Assembly (NCBI GenBank): GCA_029718625.1
Contig: CM056391.1
Location: 2,064,416 to 2,128,415 of the forward strand
Source of the DNA: Synaphobranchus kaupii
Lineage: Eukaryota > Chordata > Actinopteri > Anguilliformes > Synaphobranchidae
Reading direction: 5' to 3'
DNA length: 64,000 nucleotides
Position numbers and translations under genes: made by a program. The notes under the pieces were generated by a model that saw only the letters and a list, made by a program, of their open reading frames with translations, searched no databases and was not told where the DNA came from. Below, in pieces: positions 35,653-46,039 of this stretch; the first letter of the stretch is position 1; each line of letters begins with the position of its first letter.

Positions 35653-38600
35653 ATGCATGCGTGCTTCTGCGTAAAAATGCATACATGTGTGTGTGTGTGT
35701 GTGCGCGTGCATGCGTGTATGTATTTGTGTGTGTGTGTGTGTGCTTCTGCGTACACATGCATACGTGTGTGTGTGGGGGGTGGGGGGGGGGGGGGGGGGC
35801 TGTGCAGACTGTGTTACAGTTGATAAATAATGCTAACAGAGCCCAGGGCCCTTAGGCCTACAGGGTCAAGGAGGCCCAGAATACCTCCTGCTCTCCACTT
35901 CAAAGGCCTTTCTCTCCCTGACACACCCCGCCTTCGACCTGTCCGTATCTCCAGCCTGCGAGCTGTGAACTCAATTAGACACACCTTCCTTTCAGCCTGC
36001 AGTGTGATTGACAGGGAGGCTCTCTCACTCACTTTTTTTGCATCATTTTTTATTGATATATTTATTCATGTGTTTTTTGTTTTTTTTGTTTGTTTGTTGT
36101 TCTTTCCCCCCAGCTTAAGTTCATGGGCTTCAATGTTCAGTGTTATTCCAACCATCTGTTTCGGGTTTCAGGTGAGTTCTGTTCGCTCACCTTTACCCCC
36201 CCCCCCCCCCCCTCCCAGCCCAGCTGTCCCAGAGTATTTTCTAAAAATGTCTGTTCACCCACCTCAACGCTGTCCACCCCCACGAAAAAAAAGACTTGGT
36301 CCAAAAATCTTGTCTTTCCTTTCAAAAGGCCCCCCTTGGTGTGCTTTTGCTATGACGGCCAAAAGAAGTTGAACATTTTTAGGTCAACAGTAAATAATGT
36401 TCTACAGACAGGCTATTAATTACCATAGCTGTTCTACGGACAGCCTTGAGCAGGGATTTCAAACTCAAATCCCTGGAGGGCCACTGTGTCTGCCGGTTGT
36501 TCATGTGTCCCTTCACTTAAGATCTTAATTTAACTCATTGATTGGCTAAAGAGTCTGCGCACCTTGTTTCCTAGGCCTTGATTGGCTACTGATTGAAAGG
36601 AAATTACAAAAACCAGCCGAGACCGTGTCCCTCCAGGACTGGAGTTTAAGACCCCCGGTCTAGAGGGCCCGAGTGCATGGTAAAAATACCAATTAAAGAT
36701 GTGTGAGGAATGGCTGATCGCCGGCCTATCACATACTCGGGCTGAAAGAGGCTGAGAGGAGGATGATGGAGGAGAGGGAGGAAGAAGGGATTGAGGGAGA
36801 GGAAGATGGAGGCAGAGCGATTGTCTTTGGGCTTCACGGCTCTGCTTTTCTGTCGTTGGCAAGTCGGAGAGGTCCAGATTGTGCCAGAGAGACGGTTATT
36901 TTTCATATGTTTGAGTGGGCGTTTGCAGGGGTGAAGCAGAGCAAAGATTTGCCCTTCCCACTTGTGGTATTTATAGAGAGACTTCATTTATTAATGCTGA
37001 GGCGTTTTAGCGAAGTGCTTTGGCATTCAGTGGATTTAGCTTGTCAGAGCATGCCCAGGCACTCTGATGTTAGAGCGCCATGGGTTTTTAAACAATGTTC
37101 TCAATGCGAAGGTTTGAAAAAGGTCAAAGTTAATTGAAAAAACTTCATTTTTTGGGTAACTGGAGTGTGCTTCCTTTGAGCGCAGTAGCTTGTATTGGGG
37201 TCTCAGGCGGTTTGCATGATGCAGATCATGGGGTCCCAACCCTCATCGGTGACTAGTTCAGACCCAAGGTGAGGCAAGGTGTGGAATTTAATTGATAAAT
37301 TCAGTGCTGAGTAACAACAAAGACCAGCAGAACCTGTGGATCCAGTTCTCCAGGACCAGGGTTGAGAACCACTGATGTTGAATGTTGATGCAGTTCTATG
37401 TGGAAGTTCTAGACTCTAGACCATTAGATTTCCGGAGATTTTAATTGGCATCTGTTAATGTCGATGAGGTGGGATTAGAGACGCCTAGTGGACAATCAGT
37501 AGACTGCATTTGTAGTCACTCTAGGACTGGTCTTCAGCCCCCTGGTTCTGGAGGAAAGCCAGACGTTCTGCTAGCTCTTGCTGTTGCTCAGGACGTAAAA
37601 AAGAAAAATGAAAGCAGTTGATAACGCTCAACTCAGCTTGCTTTATTGTGTCTGAATCGGTAGCTGATTTTTAAAAAGAACTTAGAAGACTAATAAACAT
37701 CAGGTCTGGCGACCCTCTTGACCCTGGATCACAGACCAGGGTATGAATTTTCACCCACTGGCCAGAGTGGCTTGTGGATTCTAAAAATCGCCAGCCGTTT
37801 CCAACATTTTATCAGCCACATTACCTTTTACAATATAACACAACCTGGTTGGTTACCGGCAAAAGTGGCTGCTATAGTAAAAATCTTACCAGCCACAATC
37901 AAAATTTTACCAGCATTTGGGTGGTGGCGGGTGTTAATTTTGGGTGGAAAATACATGAAAAATACGTGAAAAATGCATGAAAAATGAGGTATCGGCTAAA
38001 AACATTCATGTTCTGCGCCGCAAATATTTAAATCTTTTGCAGATTGTTTTAATTGTTCTTCTTATTAAGATTGTTTTTAACTTATTAAGATTGTTTTCAA
38101 TTCTAATTTACTTTAATACAATTTTTATATAATGTCTTTCTATGTCTTATGTAAAGCACTTTGAGTTGCCTTGTGTATGAATATGTGCTATACAAATAAA
38201 CTTGACTTGACTATAAATTATGTGAAACCAGCGAATGACTACGGCATCCATTTTGTGTGGTAGTGTCACGAGGCCTGCATCGCCATCTACAGCAGCATGG
38301 AGAACAAGAAGCTCTCCCATTGGGTCATCATCTCAGTGGTCTCCATGTTCTTTTGCCTCCTCATCTACTCCCTCACAGGTGAGCCCGCCCACCCGCCGTC
38401 AATCACAAGGATCGGTGACTGCTATTGGTCAGTACAGCCAAGCTCTCGTTACAGTCTTGTTGCACACCATCTTCTGTAAAAAAATTTTAAATCAAATCTT
38501 TCAGTGCTGTACGAAACATATCACAATATTTTGTGATGATATCGTCGATAAACCACGTATTCATGCTAATTTGTATTAAAATTTGTTTTAAATTTGGTGT

Positions 38601-41600
38601 CAGTTCATCTGAATATACTGAGAAATCCTTAGTTTGAATGACTAACATCAACATATTTCTTCATCTGGAAACATTGGGGCATGTGTTTTCAAAGTTGAAG
38701 GTATATACCTACCCAATATAATTTTGATGAATGCTATTCATTTATAGCAGTGCATTTATATTACAATGATACGACAAAAACAGGGTTACCTCAGAATTTT
38801 TCAGGACTGGGATCATACTGTCACAAACTCATGTCTTGTAGCAAATGACCATAGGCAAGAAAAAACATCACAGGGAAAATTATTTTTACTGACGTTCTAA
38901 TTCATTATGATGATGAAATCTATTGTTTCACTAAAGATTTGGCAAACCTTTATGGGAATGTTTCTGCACCATAGTGAAAGCAATCTGTAGCCCCCTGTCA
39001 ATCACATCTTGCTCACTCATGGGGCTCCCCTCACCTATTTCCAGGGGTCTTTGGATTCTTGACATTTGGGAAGGAGGTTGCTGCGGACATCCTGATGTCA
39101 TATCCCGGCGACGACATCGTCATGATCGTCGCCAGGCTACTCTTTGGAATTTCCATCATCACCATCTATCCCATTATCCTACTGCTGGGCAGGTACGGTG
39201 GAGCCACTGATGATGTCATCAGAGCGAGACGCTGGAAAGGGCATCATGGCGCTAATGTAGCCTAGATGTTTCTTCCTGACACCATGCTGGACAAGGCAGA
39301 GCAATATACCTCAACAAGAATGTGCGACTAATCGGGTACTATACCTAACTGTGGCGTATGATGTGATTAACAGATCCTGTGCCTTACTGCGGTGTATGAA
39401 TTTCAGACATTAATCTATACCTTACTGTGGTGTTTGATTTCCACACATTTCTGCAGGGAACAGGAGCCTTTTTCAATTCAGGCCTAGGCTTTGTGTTCTC
39501 CAGGTGGTTTTTATCTCTGTGAATATGTGGATTTATAGATTTTTGTGAATATTAGTGCGCGTGTGTGTATGTGTGGTCAAACGTGTGTGTGTGTGTGTGT
39601 GAGTATATTTATGTCTGGCCATTGTTTTCTCAGGTCAGTGATTCAGGACGTGCTGCTGCGTTGCCGGCGACGATACGCCGTGGTAACGCAGTCCTATGAG
39701 AACCGCAGTCGTGTGCTGCTGACGGTGGCGTGGACTGCTGTGACACTCATCATCGCCATCTTCGTCCCCGACATGAGTGAGGTCATCAGCGTCATCGGAG
39801 GCATCAGTGCCTTCTTCATCTTCATCTTCCCAGGTTCGGTAAAGCTGTCTCACACGCTCACATACAAACATGCGCACATATACACAAATATGCATGCACA
39901 CACACATGCGTCTGCACACATATGCACGCACGCATAGATCCGCACACATATGCATGCGCACACACACAACTACTTGCACACAGACACACATGCACACACA
40001 CAACTACTTGCACACAAATAAACACACAAACACACTCACCGACGCCTACCTGCACACAAATAAACACACACTCATACAGTGTATAATGTATAAAGTGTAT
40101 ATTACTATGTATGGAAAAAGGGCTGTAATTCCTACATGGTTCATCTGATGTAAAAACCCTCAAATTAAAGCTGAAAGTCTGCACCTTAACCTCATACTCA
40201 CTGTTCCATTTCAAATCCAGGGTGCTGGAGCACAGAGCCAAAACAACAAAAAAAGTGTCACTGTCCCAATACTTACGTACTGCACTGTATACGTATACAG
40301 TCGCCTACTTACAGGTGTTCTGTCACAGTCACTGATTACATATATTCACACGCTAAACACAGAAATAAATAAATACCCTCATGATCAGAGGTTACGGTAC
40401 TTTAATCAAATCTGTCCATACTACGGTCTGTCATCTGCTTCTGTGCATCTGTCTTCTCTGATTATCTTCTGTCCCACCGATCCCCCCCTAATCTACATTT
40501 CCCTTTTACATGTGTCCCCCAGGACTCTGCTTAATATTCTCCATGCAGACGGAGCCCGTGTCACCCAGGACAAAGTGAGCTGGGGTTGGGTTTGGGGGGT
40601 GGGGGGGGCGTGGGGGGGGTTGAGGGGTGTACTGGAGTATGGTGCTCCACGTTTGTCAGCCATACGCCATGCAAGTGCAGCCTCATCACCGTGGTAACGT
40701 ACATAGCAACTTACTGGCTGGAGAAACGGTCCAAATGCCTCCCGTTATTTCGTATGGCGTCACGTCACTTTTTAAAGGTGAGCCTAAGCTAATAAAGCAT
40801 GCTAAAATGGCGTACCGTGCAGGTCTCATTATTGCTTGTTTTTTCACGTAGGTTTTCCAATGAACATTTGTCACTTTGTTTAATTACTCCATTACCTGAG
40901 CAAATGTCACCTACTTGACTAAATAAGACCGACTTACTAGTTGATGTAGCTAGCTAGCTCGCTGGTACATGGTAACATTAGCTAATTGTAACTGACCATG
41001 AACAGAAAGTAATGATAGTTCAGGTTTACTGGTCTTTATAGTGAGTGTACAGTGTAGGTACAAGCAGTGGAAGTTGTGCTATGTGTGTCTCTCCAGCGAA
41101 CGAGTGATATAGGCATGCGTTAGGGATATTGAACCTGAACCGCTCGCGGGTCCGACAGCCGCCTGTGAGCGATGGTGCTTCCACCAGTCCACCTGAAACG
41201 CACACAAACGGGATTTCGTTGACAGTGAGGGCCCCCCTGTATTCTGGAAGGCTGGCGGCTATGCTACATCCGTTCAGTTCAGTGTGATAAGTTTATTGAA
41301 ATTCAATTAATGAATCGTGAAAAATTACCGCGGGACACATTTACAGGCCGATGTTCAAGATCACAAATTGAATTTGGGTTATTAATTTCCCTGAATTGAC
41401 CCCAGTGTAAACCCTGGTGTTCTCTAACTTGGGCCTCCGCAGTATCGAGTCCCGCTCAAACCCCAACCCGTGTGCTGACGGCGGGTTTGAGCGCACCGTA
41501 GCGAAGAACATTTACCGCCGCCCGCCGTCGGTCGCGCGGAAATGAGCCGAGTCTCCCCGTACGGAGAGAGCCGTTTACTTCTGGCGGTATTGATTGTGAA

Positions 41601-42192
41601 TACATCGGCCTCCCTGCCACCTCGCTCACATCCATCGCAATCATAGTGCTGCTGCACTCTGCACTTCTCCTGACGGGGCAGCCGTCACGGAGCGATTCAC
41701 AGGGCGCTTATCGCTGAGGTGATGGGAAATAAAACGGGTACGGCGTGGCGGAGAGACGGATCCATGTCAAGCAGAACAAATACCACGGTCATTAACGTGG
41801 AAATTAAAGGAGCGTTTATTCATAAAAAGGAGACTTTCTGATGTGCTACGTCCCTGTTATATATCCAGGGGTTCTTGAGAGGGTATAAAACTACCTCCGG
41901 ATGCTCTCTGGATAATGTGTAATTTGTGAGCGGGAAAATTTGCAAACCCTGCACCAAGGCCAAACATTGAATAAACAGTTTGCAGGCCTCTCTTAATTTG
42001 CTGAAGTTCTCATTCTCTGTCTCTCTATCTCTCTTTCCTCCCCCCATCCGCATCTTTCTCTTTCTCCCCGTCCTCCTCTCTTTCTCCAGAATTGTTTTGA
42101 CGACATGGGGCGCGATCACCGTCCTCTGTGGAGCCTTCATCTTCGGCCAGAGCACTACAATCGCTGTCATGGAACTGTTCAACAAGTTTTAA
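28607..42192 (+). CDS. slc38a8: slc38a8, complete coding sequence in ten exons
   Basis: Sodium-coupled neutral amino acid transporter of the SLC38 (SNAT) family, a multi-pass plasma-membrane carrier for glutamine and related amino acids. Human SLC38A8 mutations cause foveal hypoplasia with optic-nerve misrouting. Exons: 28607-28796, 34115-34313, 34823-34979, 35306-35410, 36114-36171, 38264-38378, 39045-39192, 39634-39833, 40523-40574 and 42090-42192. With one base discounted in exon 1 they total 442 codons including the stop; human has 435 residues. Family words include [20 protein letters not shown] (first membrane segment), [108 protein letters not shown] and [21 protein letters not shown]38A7 is the nearest alternative, but sequence and synteny favour A8. 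Confidence 0.95.
29487..29575. repeat. Imperfect direct duplication
   Basis: CAGAATTGATGGGTTCTAGT and CAGAATTGATGGGTTCTACC are about 63 bp apart, followed by similar AAAGCTCTTAG/AAACCCTTAG. Confidence 0.7.
29940..30010. repeat. C-rich tract with (CGCCTTGCCC)4
   Basis: A run of about 14 C, then four perfect copies of CGCCTTGCCC and a CCCGCCCC tail. Resembles clustered Sp1-type boxes but is probably low complexity. Confidence 0.88.
30330..30399. repeat. (CA)n microsatellite
   Basis: An interrupted CA run (one CCA break) in slc38a8 intron 1. Confidence 0.93.
30658..31080. repeat. 34-bp minisatellite in slc38a8 intron 1
   Basis: About twelve copies of a 34-bp unit containing AGAAACCAGAGACATACAGT and ATACACACGCCCTG. 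Since 34 is not a multiple of three and the unit lacks minus-strand stops, all three reverse frames stay open. Confidence 0.95.
31081..31358. repeat. Compound (CT)n/(CA)n microsatellite
   Basis: Alternating blocks of (CT)n and (CA)n, repeated six or so times, suggesting a larger tandem unit made of two dinucleotide runs. Confidence 0.92.
31706..31843. repeat. (CA)n microsatellite
   Basis: CA run with a CCA interruption, grading into degenerate CA/ATA repeats. Confidence 0.9.
32290..32400. repeat. (CA)n followed by GCATGCATGCACACA repeats
   Basis: A pure CA run to about 32335, then two CGCATGCATGCACACA units and CT/CA-rich sequence. Confidence 0.9.
32531..32550. repeat. Poly-C tract
   Basis: About 20 C bases in slc38a8 intron 1; length may be unreliable. 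Confidence 0.9.
33929..33972. repeat. (CT)n microsatellite
   Basis: CT run with CGCT interruptions, with a second CT run at 34053-34071, both upstream of slc38a8 exon 2. Confidence 0.9.
34115..34313 (+). CDS. slc38a8: slc38a8 exon 2
   Basis: The acceptor is a C-rich tract ending GTCGCAG and the donor is AAGC|GTGAGT. It encodes [40 protein letters not shown] and [18 protein letters not shown]: membrane segments 2 and 3. Confidence 0.96.
34823..34979 (+). CDS. slc38a8: slc38a8 exon 3
   Basis: It is bounded by CGTTTCAG and ACCAG|GTGAGC. It encodes (L)[19 protein letters not shown] then [20 protein letters not shown] and [11 protein letters not shown]: an extracellular loop and the next membrane segment. 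Confidence 0.96.
35306..35410 (+). CDS. slc38a8: slc38a8 exon 4
   Basis: It is bounded by TGTGCAG and GACGG|GTGAGT. It encodes [20 protein letters not shown] and [15 protein letters not shown]. The intron begins immediately with a long GT-rich repeat. Confidence 0.96.
35411..35799. repeat. GT-rich compound minisatellite and poly-G, slc38a8 intron 4
   Basis: Long GT runs alternate with GCGTATGCATGCGTGCTTCT, GCGTAAAAATGCATACGTG and GCGTACACATGCATACGTG. The pattern repeats about every 95-100 bp and ends in a G-rich block (35775-35799). Purine-pyrimidine alternation gives Z-DNA potential. Confidence 0.9.
36114..36171 (+). CDS. slc38a8: slc38a8 exon 5 (58 nt)
   Basis: It is bounded by TTTCCCCCCAG and TTTCAG|GTGAGT. 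It encodes (G)[19 protein letters not shown], the conserved SNAT membrane segment. Confidence 0.95.
36452..36656. mobile_element. hAT-type MITE, diverged relative of the one at 54293
   Basis: CAGGGATTTCAAACTCAAAT-CCCTGGAGGGCC at the left mirrors GTCCCTCCAGGACTGGAGTT-TAAGACCCCCG at the right. Length (about 205 bp) and termini match the fresh copy inside the satellite array. Confidence 0.75.
37316..37378 (-). mobile_element. MITE end fragment
   Basis: The reverse complement reads CAGTGGTTCTCAACCCTGGT-CCTGGAGAACTGGATCCACA, a widespread vertebrate hAT-MITE terminus. The other end was not found. Confidence 0.5.
37737..37940. repeat. Dispersed repeat copy B (see 4798-4985)
   Basis: It shares CCACATTACCTTTTACAATA-TAACACAACCTGGTT and neighbouring words with 4798-4985, in the same strand. 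Confidence 0.8.
38125..38215 (+). repeat. LINE 3'-tail fragment
   Basis: GTAAAGCACTTTGAGTTGCC-TTGTGTATGAATATGTGCTA and TACAAATAAACTTGACTTGA form the typical 3' end of a fish non-LTR element; the reverse copy is at 6365-6450. Confidence 0.65.
38264..38378 (+). CDS. slc38a8: slc38a8 exon 6
   Basis: The acceptor is GTGTGGTAG, with a weak pyrimidine tract, and the donor is CACAG|GTGAGC. It encodes [20 protein letters not shown] and [18 protein letters not shown]. Confidence 0.95.
39045..39192 (+). CDS. slc38a8: slc38a8 exon 7
   Basis: It is bounded by ATTTCCAG and GGGCAG|GTACGG. It encodes (G)[39 protein letters not shown] and IYPIILLLG. Confidence 0.96.
39634..39833 (+). CDS. slc38a8: slc38a8 exon 8
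   Basis: It is bounded by TTCTCAG and TCCCAG|GTTCGG. It encodes (R)[39 protein letters not shown] and [19 protein letters not shown]. Confidence 0.95.
39846..40078. repeat. Degenerate CA/CATA-rich repeat, slc38a8 intron 8
   Basis: Imperfect ACACATATGCATGCACACAC-type repeats, including two copies of CACACACAACTACTTGCACA about 37 bp apart and two of CTGCACACAAATAAACACAC-like sequence. Confidence 0.85.
40085..40290. mobile_element. Tc1-like MITE end, copy 2
   Basis: CCTCAAATTAAAGCTGAAAG, TTCCATTTCAAATCCAGGGT and GTGTCACTGTCCCAATACTT align with 11130-11346 in order and strand. Confidence 0.68.
40523..40574 (+). CDS. slc38a8: slc38a8 exon 9 (52 nt)
   Basis: It is bounded by CCCCCAG and ACAAA|GTGAGC. 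It encodes (G)[18 protein letters not shown]-rich tract follows 15-50 bp into the intron. Confidence 0.92.
40581..40626. repeat. G-rich tract, possible G-quadruplex
   Basis: At least five runs of three or more G within 46 bases, starting six bases after the exon 9 donor GTGAGC. Confidence 0.7.
40627..42089. other. slc38a8 intron 9
   Basis: No exon or clear repeat recognised. A GC-richer patch lies near 41440-41720 with no gene signature I know. Confidence 0.4.
42090..42192 (+). CDS. slc38a8: slc38a8 exon 10, terminal coding
   Basis: The acceptor is TTTCTCCAG. It encodes (K)[19 protein letters not shown] then [14 protein letters not shown] and TAA at 42190-42192, matching the family C terminus. 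Diverged copies of this tail follow in the 3' UTR (42219-42328). Confidence 0.95.
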
Positions 42193-42328
42193 TCATCATC
42201 ATCATCTTCATCATCAGAACCGCCATCGTGGAGCTCCTGAACAAATTGTAATGGTCATAATCTTCATCATCACCACCACCACCGCCAACATCATCATCCT
42301 CACTATGATGGACCTCCTTGATAAGTTT
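42150..42328 (+). repeat. Tandem, diverged copies of the slc38a8 C-terminal codons
   Basis: Copy 1 is the real end ([11 protein letters not shown], stop 42190). Copy 2 (42219-42251) would read TAIVELLNKL and stop. Copy 3 (42308-42328) would read MDLLDKF. TTCATCATCA-type spacers follow copies 1 and 2. Confidence 0.65.
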
Positions 42329-43328
42329 GCTGTCGCCAACTCGGAGGCCTTCGGTGAATTTTTAATCTTCGTCCTCATCATGGATGAATCAAGTTGAAAG
42401 CACCAGCATCAAAAGTACGGCCTCTTCGCTGCTACAGGATTATGGGTATTTTACGTAGTTCCTGTCTCCGCCCAGCTAATACTGTAGCCTTCTCCTTATG
42501 AAACCCTCAGGAGGTGCTTACGCTGCTAGAACCAGGTTCGGTGAACATGACCAATGAGGTGAGAGTGTGGGTCCACGAGCCATGTAGTGGGCGGAGTTAT
42601 TGCGTGCTGTCTGTGACTTACTGCTTTGTACCCTATCACACTGTTTTGTCCATGGCGAGCGTATGCTTGATCACGTGATTGACGGAAGGCCACTCTCATT
42701 TGGGGGTCATGAATGGTCACGTTGTTCGTGTACCCCTCTCAGTCTAACACGCTGGATTTTAAGAATGGCTGAAGGATCAATTAAATAGAAAACAAAATGA
42801 TTTCTTTATTTTATTTTTTCGTGGATGCGATTTGAAGGGGGGTTTGATGGGGGGGGGGGAAAAAATAAAAATAAAATAAAAACACTGGCGTTTTTTTTGT
42901 TGTTGTGTATTTTAGAGGGTACATAAATTTGCTGGAAACAATGGAAGGCGGCATTTGGTCAAACGTGAAGGTGGAGTGTACTGGTTTATGACTCCTGTAT
43001 GAAAATGTTATTCTACAACTTCAGTTGAAGATTCCATGGAATGTTTGCTTAAAATTGCAGAATGCTGCATCAGTTTTAGAAAATGTCAGAAAGAATGAGA
43101 GCGAATGTCCGGAATAGATTTTGGGGACATGTTTGACCCTTCAAACACTGCAACCTGACGGGTTATCGGTCCTAAACGTATCATAAGTATACTTGGTTGC
43201 AGCACACGAAGGTGTACTTTTGGGGATAGATTGTACCTGTAACTAAATGGAACTGGTGTGTAACTGCCATTTAGGGATGAAAAAAACCAAATGTGCTCAT
43301 GTGGGCGTTTCATTAAGTTTTCAATAAA
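42193..43328 (+). other. slc38a8: slc38a8 3' UTR candidate
   Basis: It starts with TCATCATCATCATCTTCATC repeats and two decayed copies of the coding tail. A poly-G/A-rich stretch lies at 42847-42885. The first good polyadenylation signal is AATAAA at 43323-43328; earlier A-rich AATAAA words near 42865-42880 lie in low complexity. Confidence 0.5.
43323..43328 (+). terminator. slc38a8: slc38a8 candidate polyadenylation signal
   Basis: AATAAA within TTTTCAATAAAACAGTG, about 1.13 kb after the stop. Confidence 0.45.
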
Positions 43329-43494
43329 ACAGTGTATTCCCCTCATTTATTTGGTGATAATATGGTTATTGTGTTAGAGAGTGTTATATTTTATGTGTGA
43401 AAAAAGTTTTAACTGTGTACTTTAATAGCCATTGTAAGTTTATAGTATGTGTATCAGGGCCGTTTAGGCCATAATTAATTTCGGACCTCTCGCA

Positions 43495-43816
43495 GGGCCT
43501 GGCAACACTTCCGGCATCAAAAGCCCCCTCCAAGAGGGCACTCTATGCCTGGAAGTGGGCAGATTTCAGCCGCTGGTGCCACACCACCACTAATCACTAA
43601 CGGGTTTACCCGATCTTGTGTGACATTTCAGCCATTTTGGCATTCCTCCAGTCCCTCTTTGAGGAGGGGCTATGGGAATCCACACTAAGGGGTTGTTTGG
43701 AGCCATCTTGGACTGCTGTAAGCTTATTGAGGGCCTGGCAGTGGGATCCTGGTTACCCCACTACATCCCCGCCTGACTTTATCTGGTATACTGTGACCCG
43801 TACCGTGGCGTGTTGA
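43495..43816 (+). pseudogene. Tyrosine-recombinase (DIRS-type) fragment
   Basis: The + strand reads KRALYAWKWADFSRWCHTTT, a stop, then CDISAILAFLQSLFEEGLWE. This resembles the N-terminal SAM-like domain of tyrosine recombinases of fish DIRS-like retrotransposons (W..F..WC, then a short gap, then V..FLQ.L). It is short and broken. Family assignment is from memory. Confidence 0.5.
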
Positions 43817-43974
43817 CCGCGTCAGACCTTACCCCCCACTGGCTTTTAGATATTTTATCCTTCATATTTGCCGTTTCAAATCAAATAACCGCTTCGGATG
43901 ATCTCATTTGGAGTTAATGGGTGAACCACTACCTCTGCTGGCTTAAACGGTATTACAGCACAAGTGCAATTAAC
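43817..43974. other. Junction between two element relics
   Basis: A short unassigned stretch between the recombinase fragment and the LINE. Confidence 0.4.
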
Positions 43975-45900
43975 ATGGCAGCCAGATTTTTGAGAGATAC
44001 GGCAGAAGAAATTGCCCCATGTGTCACCCACATAATTCATCTCTCTATTGAACAGGGCAGGGTACCCACAGATATGAAATATGCTAGGGTAGGGTAATCC
44101 CTCTTTTCAAAAAAGGATGTAAATCAAATCCTAGTAACTACAGACCAGTCTCTTTTTTAAGTGTTTTATCCCAAAGTTCTTGAGCGAATTATGTTTGAAC
44201 AGATTGAAGGTTATATTGAAAAATACAATCTCTTGTATGAATTTCAATCTGGTTTTAGAAAATCGCATTCCAAAGACACATGGCTTTTATATCTCACTGA
44301 TTTTATCAGGAAAGAGGTGGATAGCGGTAACTATTGTGGAATGGTGTTGCTGGACCTACAAAAAGCATTCGACACGGTTGACCACCACAAGCCATTGGTT
44401 TTAACCTCTCATATTTTAATTGGGTAAGGTCCTACCTAACTGGGAGAGAGCAGGTTGTTAATATTAATGGAACACTGTCAGACCCTAAAGAGATTGGCTG
44501 TGGGGTCCCACAGGGAAGTATTTTGGGGCCTCTCCTCTTTCTGCTGTAGACTGCCTGCCCCTGCAGACTGTTTTCACTACACCTTGGCAAAACATTTTAT
44601 TTGGGTCTAAGGTTAATCTCTCAAGGACTTCCATTTTTAATATTAAGGCTGGTGATTCAGTAATTACTTCCATATCATCGGTGAAATACCTAGGTTGTGA
44701 ATTGGATATGTTTCTCTCTGGCGAACCTATCGCCTTAAAGGTTTTAGCAAAAATTAATTTAAAAATCCAGGTTTCTACATAGGGAGACTTTGATGATTCT
44801 AGCAGGGGCATTAATCCAGTGTCATTTTGTTTATTGAAGTACTTCCTGGTTCTCCAGTATTCCTCAACATTTGAAAAAAAAAATGCAAACCTCTCAAACC
44901 AAATTAGTGAGAGTAGTCCTAAAACTCCACCCTCGCACTCATCTTGACCCAGAACATTTCAGGACGCTTGGATGGATTACAGTTGAGAAGAGGGTTGTTC
45001 AAACTAAACTCAATATGGTCTTCAGAATTGTAAATGGTGCAGCTCCCAGGTACCTTTCAAATTATTTTACATACATCAGAGATGTCCATAGCCATAACAC
45101 GAGAGCAGGGGAATCTAACATGGAGGTTTATATGTACAAGAGTAACTCTGGCCGTTATATACAGGTGCTTTGGAGTGGAACAAACTGCCTCAACAAATCT
45201 AAATAGTTCAGTCTTATCACACATTTAAGGCCAAAGTCAAAGAATGGATGATGAGCACCTCCTCCAGTTAAAATCTTTGCTGGACTTTAAAACAGATAGT
45301 TAGGGAAGAGTACAGTAGTCTGACAAGTAGTTTTTCTTATTCATCTTGTAGATTTTAGTGAATGTAGTATTTGTGGAATGCTGGGATTGCGTGTCATGTT
45401 TTTAAACCTGCTGTGTTATGCATAACTCCTACTTGCATGTGTTTTATATGTATTGCATGTTTGCACCTCAATGGTATTAATGCTGCTTTGCTACTTATTT
45501 ATTTTTCCATACTTAATGCTTATGTTCATATTCTACTTGTTCTGCTTGGCATACTGCTTGCTGCGTACTCATTGCACAGCTGCTCATTGTTTGTATGTTT
45601 GCTTAAGGTAGTATTGTGTGCATTCCATACTGCTTGCTGCATACTCTGCATTGCATGTATACTTGTTGGTTGTATGTTTGCTTAAGGTAGTATTGTGTGC
45701 ATTCCATACTGCTTCCTGTCTTCGGATTGCTTATGTATGTTTAATGTGTGTACAGTTAGTCTGATATGTGTTATTGGTTTCCATCAAGGAAATGTTTTGT
45801 GTAACACTTTCATGTGCTATCCTCTGGGGTCAATGTAACATGTTTAGTCTTTTAACATGTTTAATGACTTTTACTCATAATAAAATCTAATCAAATCACC
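43975..45900 (+). mobile_element. Degraded non-LTR retrotransposon (LINE) reverse transcriptase
   Basis: Successive + frames give [132 protein letters not shown] and LGWITVEKRVVQTKLNMVFR then IVNGAAPRYLSNYF. This order is that of a LINE reverse transcriptase and its C-terminal region. The segment holding the catalytic (Y/F)ADD motif is deleted right after GPLLFLL, and several stops and frameshifts are present. The 3' end is AATAAAATCTAATCAAATCA near 45880-45900. An L2/Rex1-like clade is likely but unproven. Non-functional. Confidence 0.88.
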
Positions 45901-46039
45901 ATTGAAGCATATATTTGCAGCAACATTTATAGCCTGATGCAGTGAAAGAAGTATTACCACAATATGGACTGGTAGGTCACCTCTATGTTAAACAAAAAGA
46001 TTATAGTTAATACTTCTCCAGGGTATGAAATTACTAACA

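Larger units (their letters stand above)
36172..38263. other. slc38a8 intron 5 with MITE and repeat relics
   Basis: It contains a poly-C tract (36196-36212), a hAT-type MITE relative (36452-36656), a MITE end (37316-37378), dispersed repeat copy B (37737-37940) and a LINE 3' tail (38125-38215). No coding exon recognised. Confidence 0.6.

Noticed and set aside
35310..35855. Overlapping ORFs rich in HTHTHT or CVCVCV on both strands
   Set aside because: Simple-sequence translations of the GT/CA array in slc38a8 intron 4. The same applies to ORFs at 12190-12414, 22205-22523, 31482-31858 and 32116-32569.
41424..41720. GC-richer patch with minus-strand ORFs inside slc38a8 intron 9
   Set aside because: No known domain, no splice signals in a consistent phase and no homologue I recognise.
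41835..41880. GATGTGCTACGTCCCTGTTA resembling the end of the 14774-15068 element
   Set aside because: Similarity covers only about 20 bases and no partner end was found.
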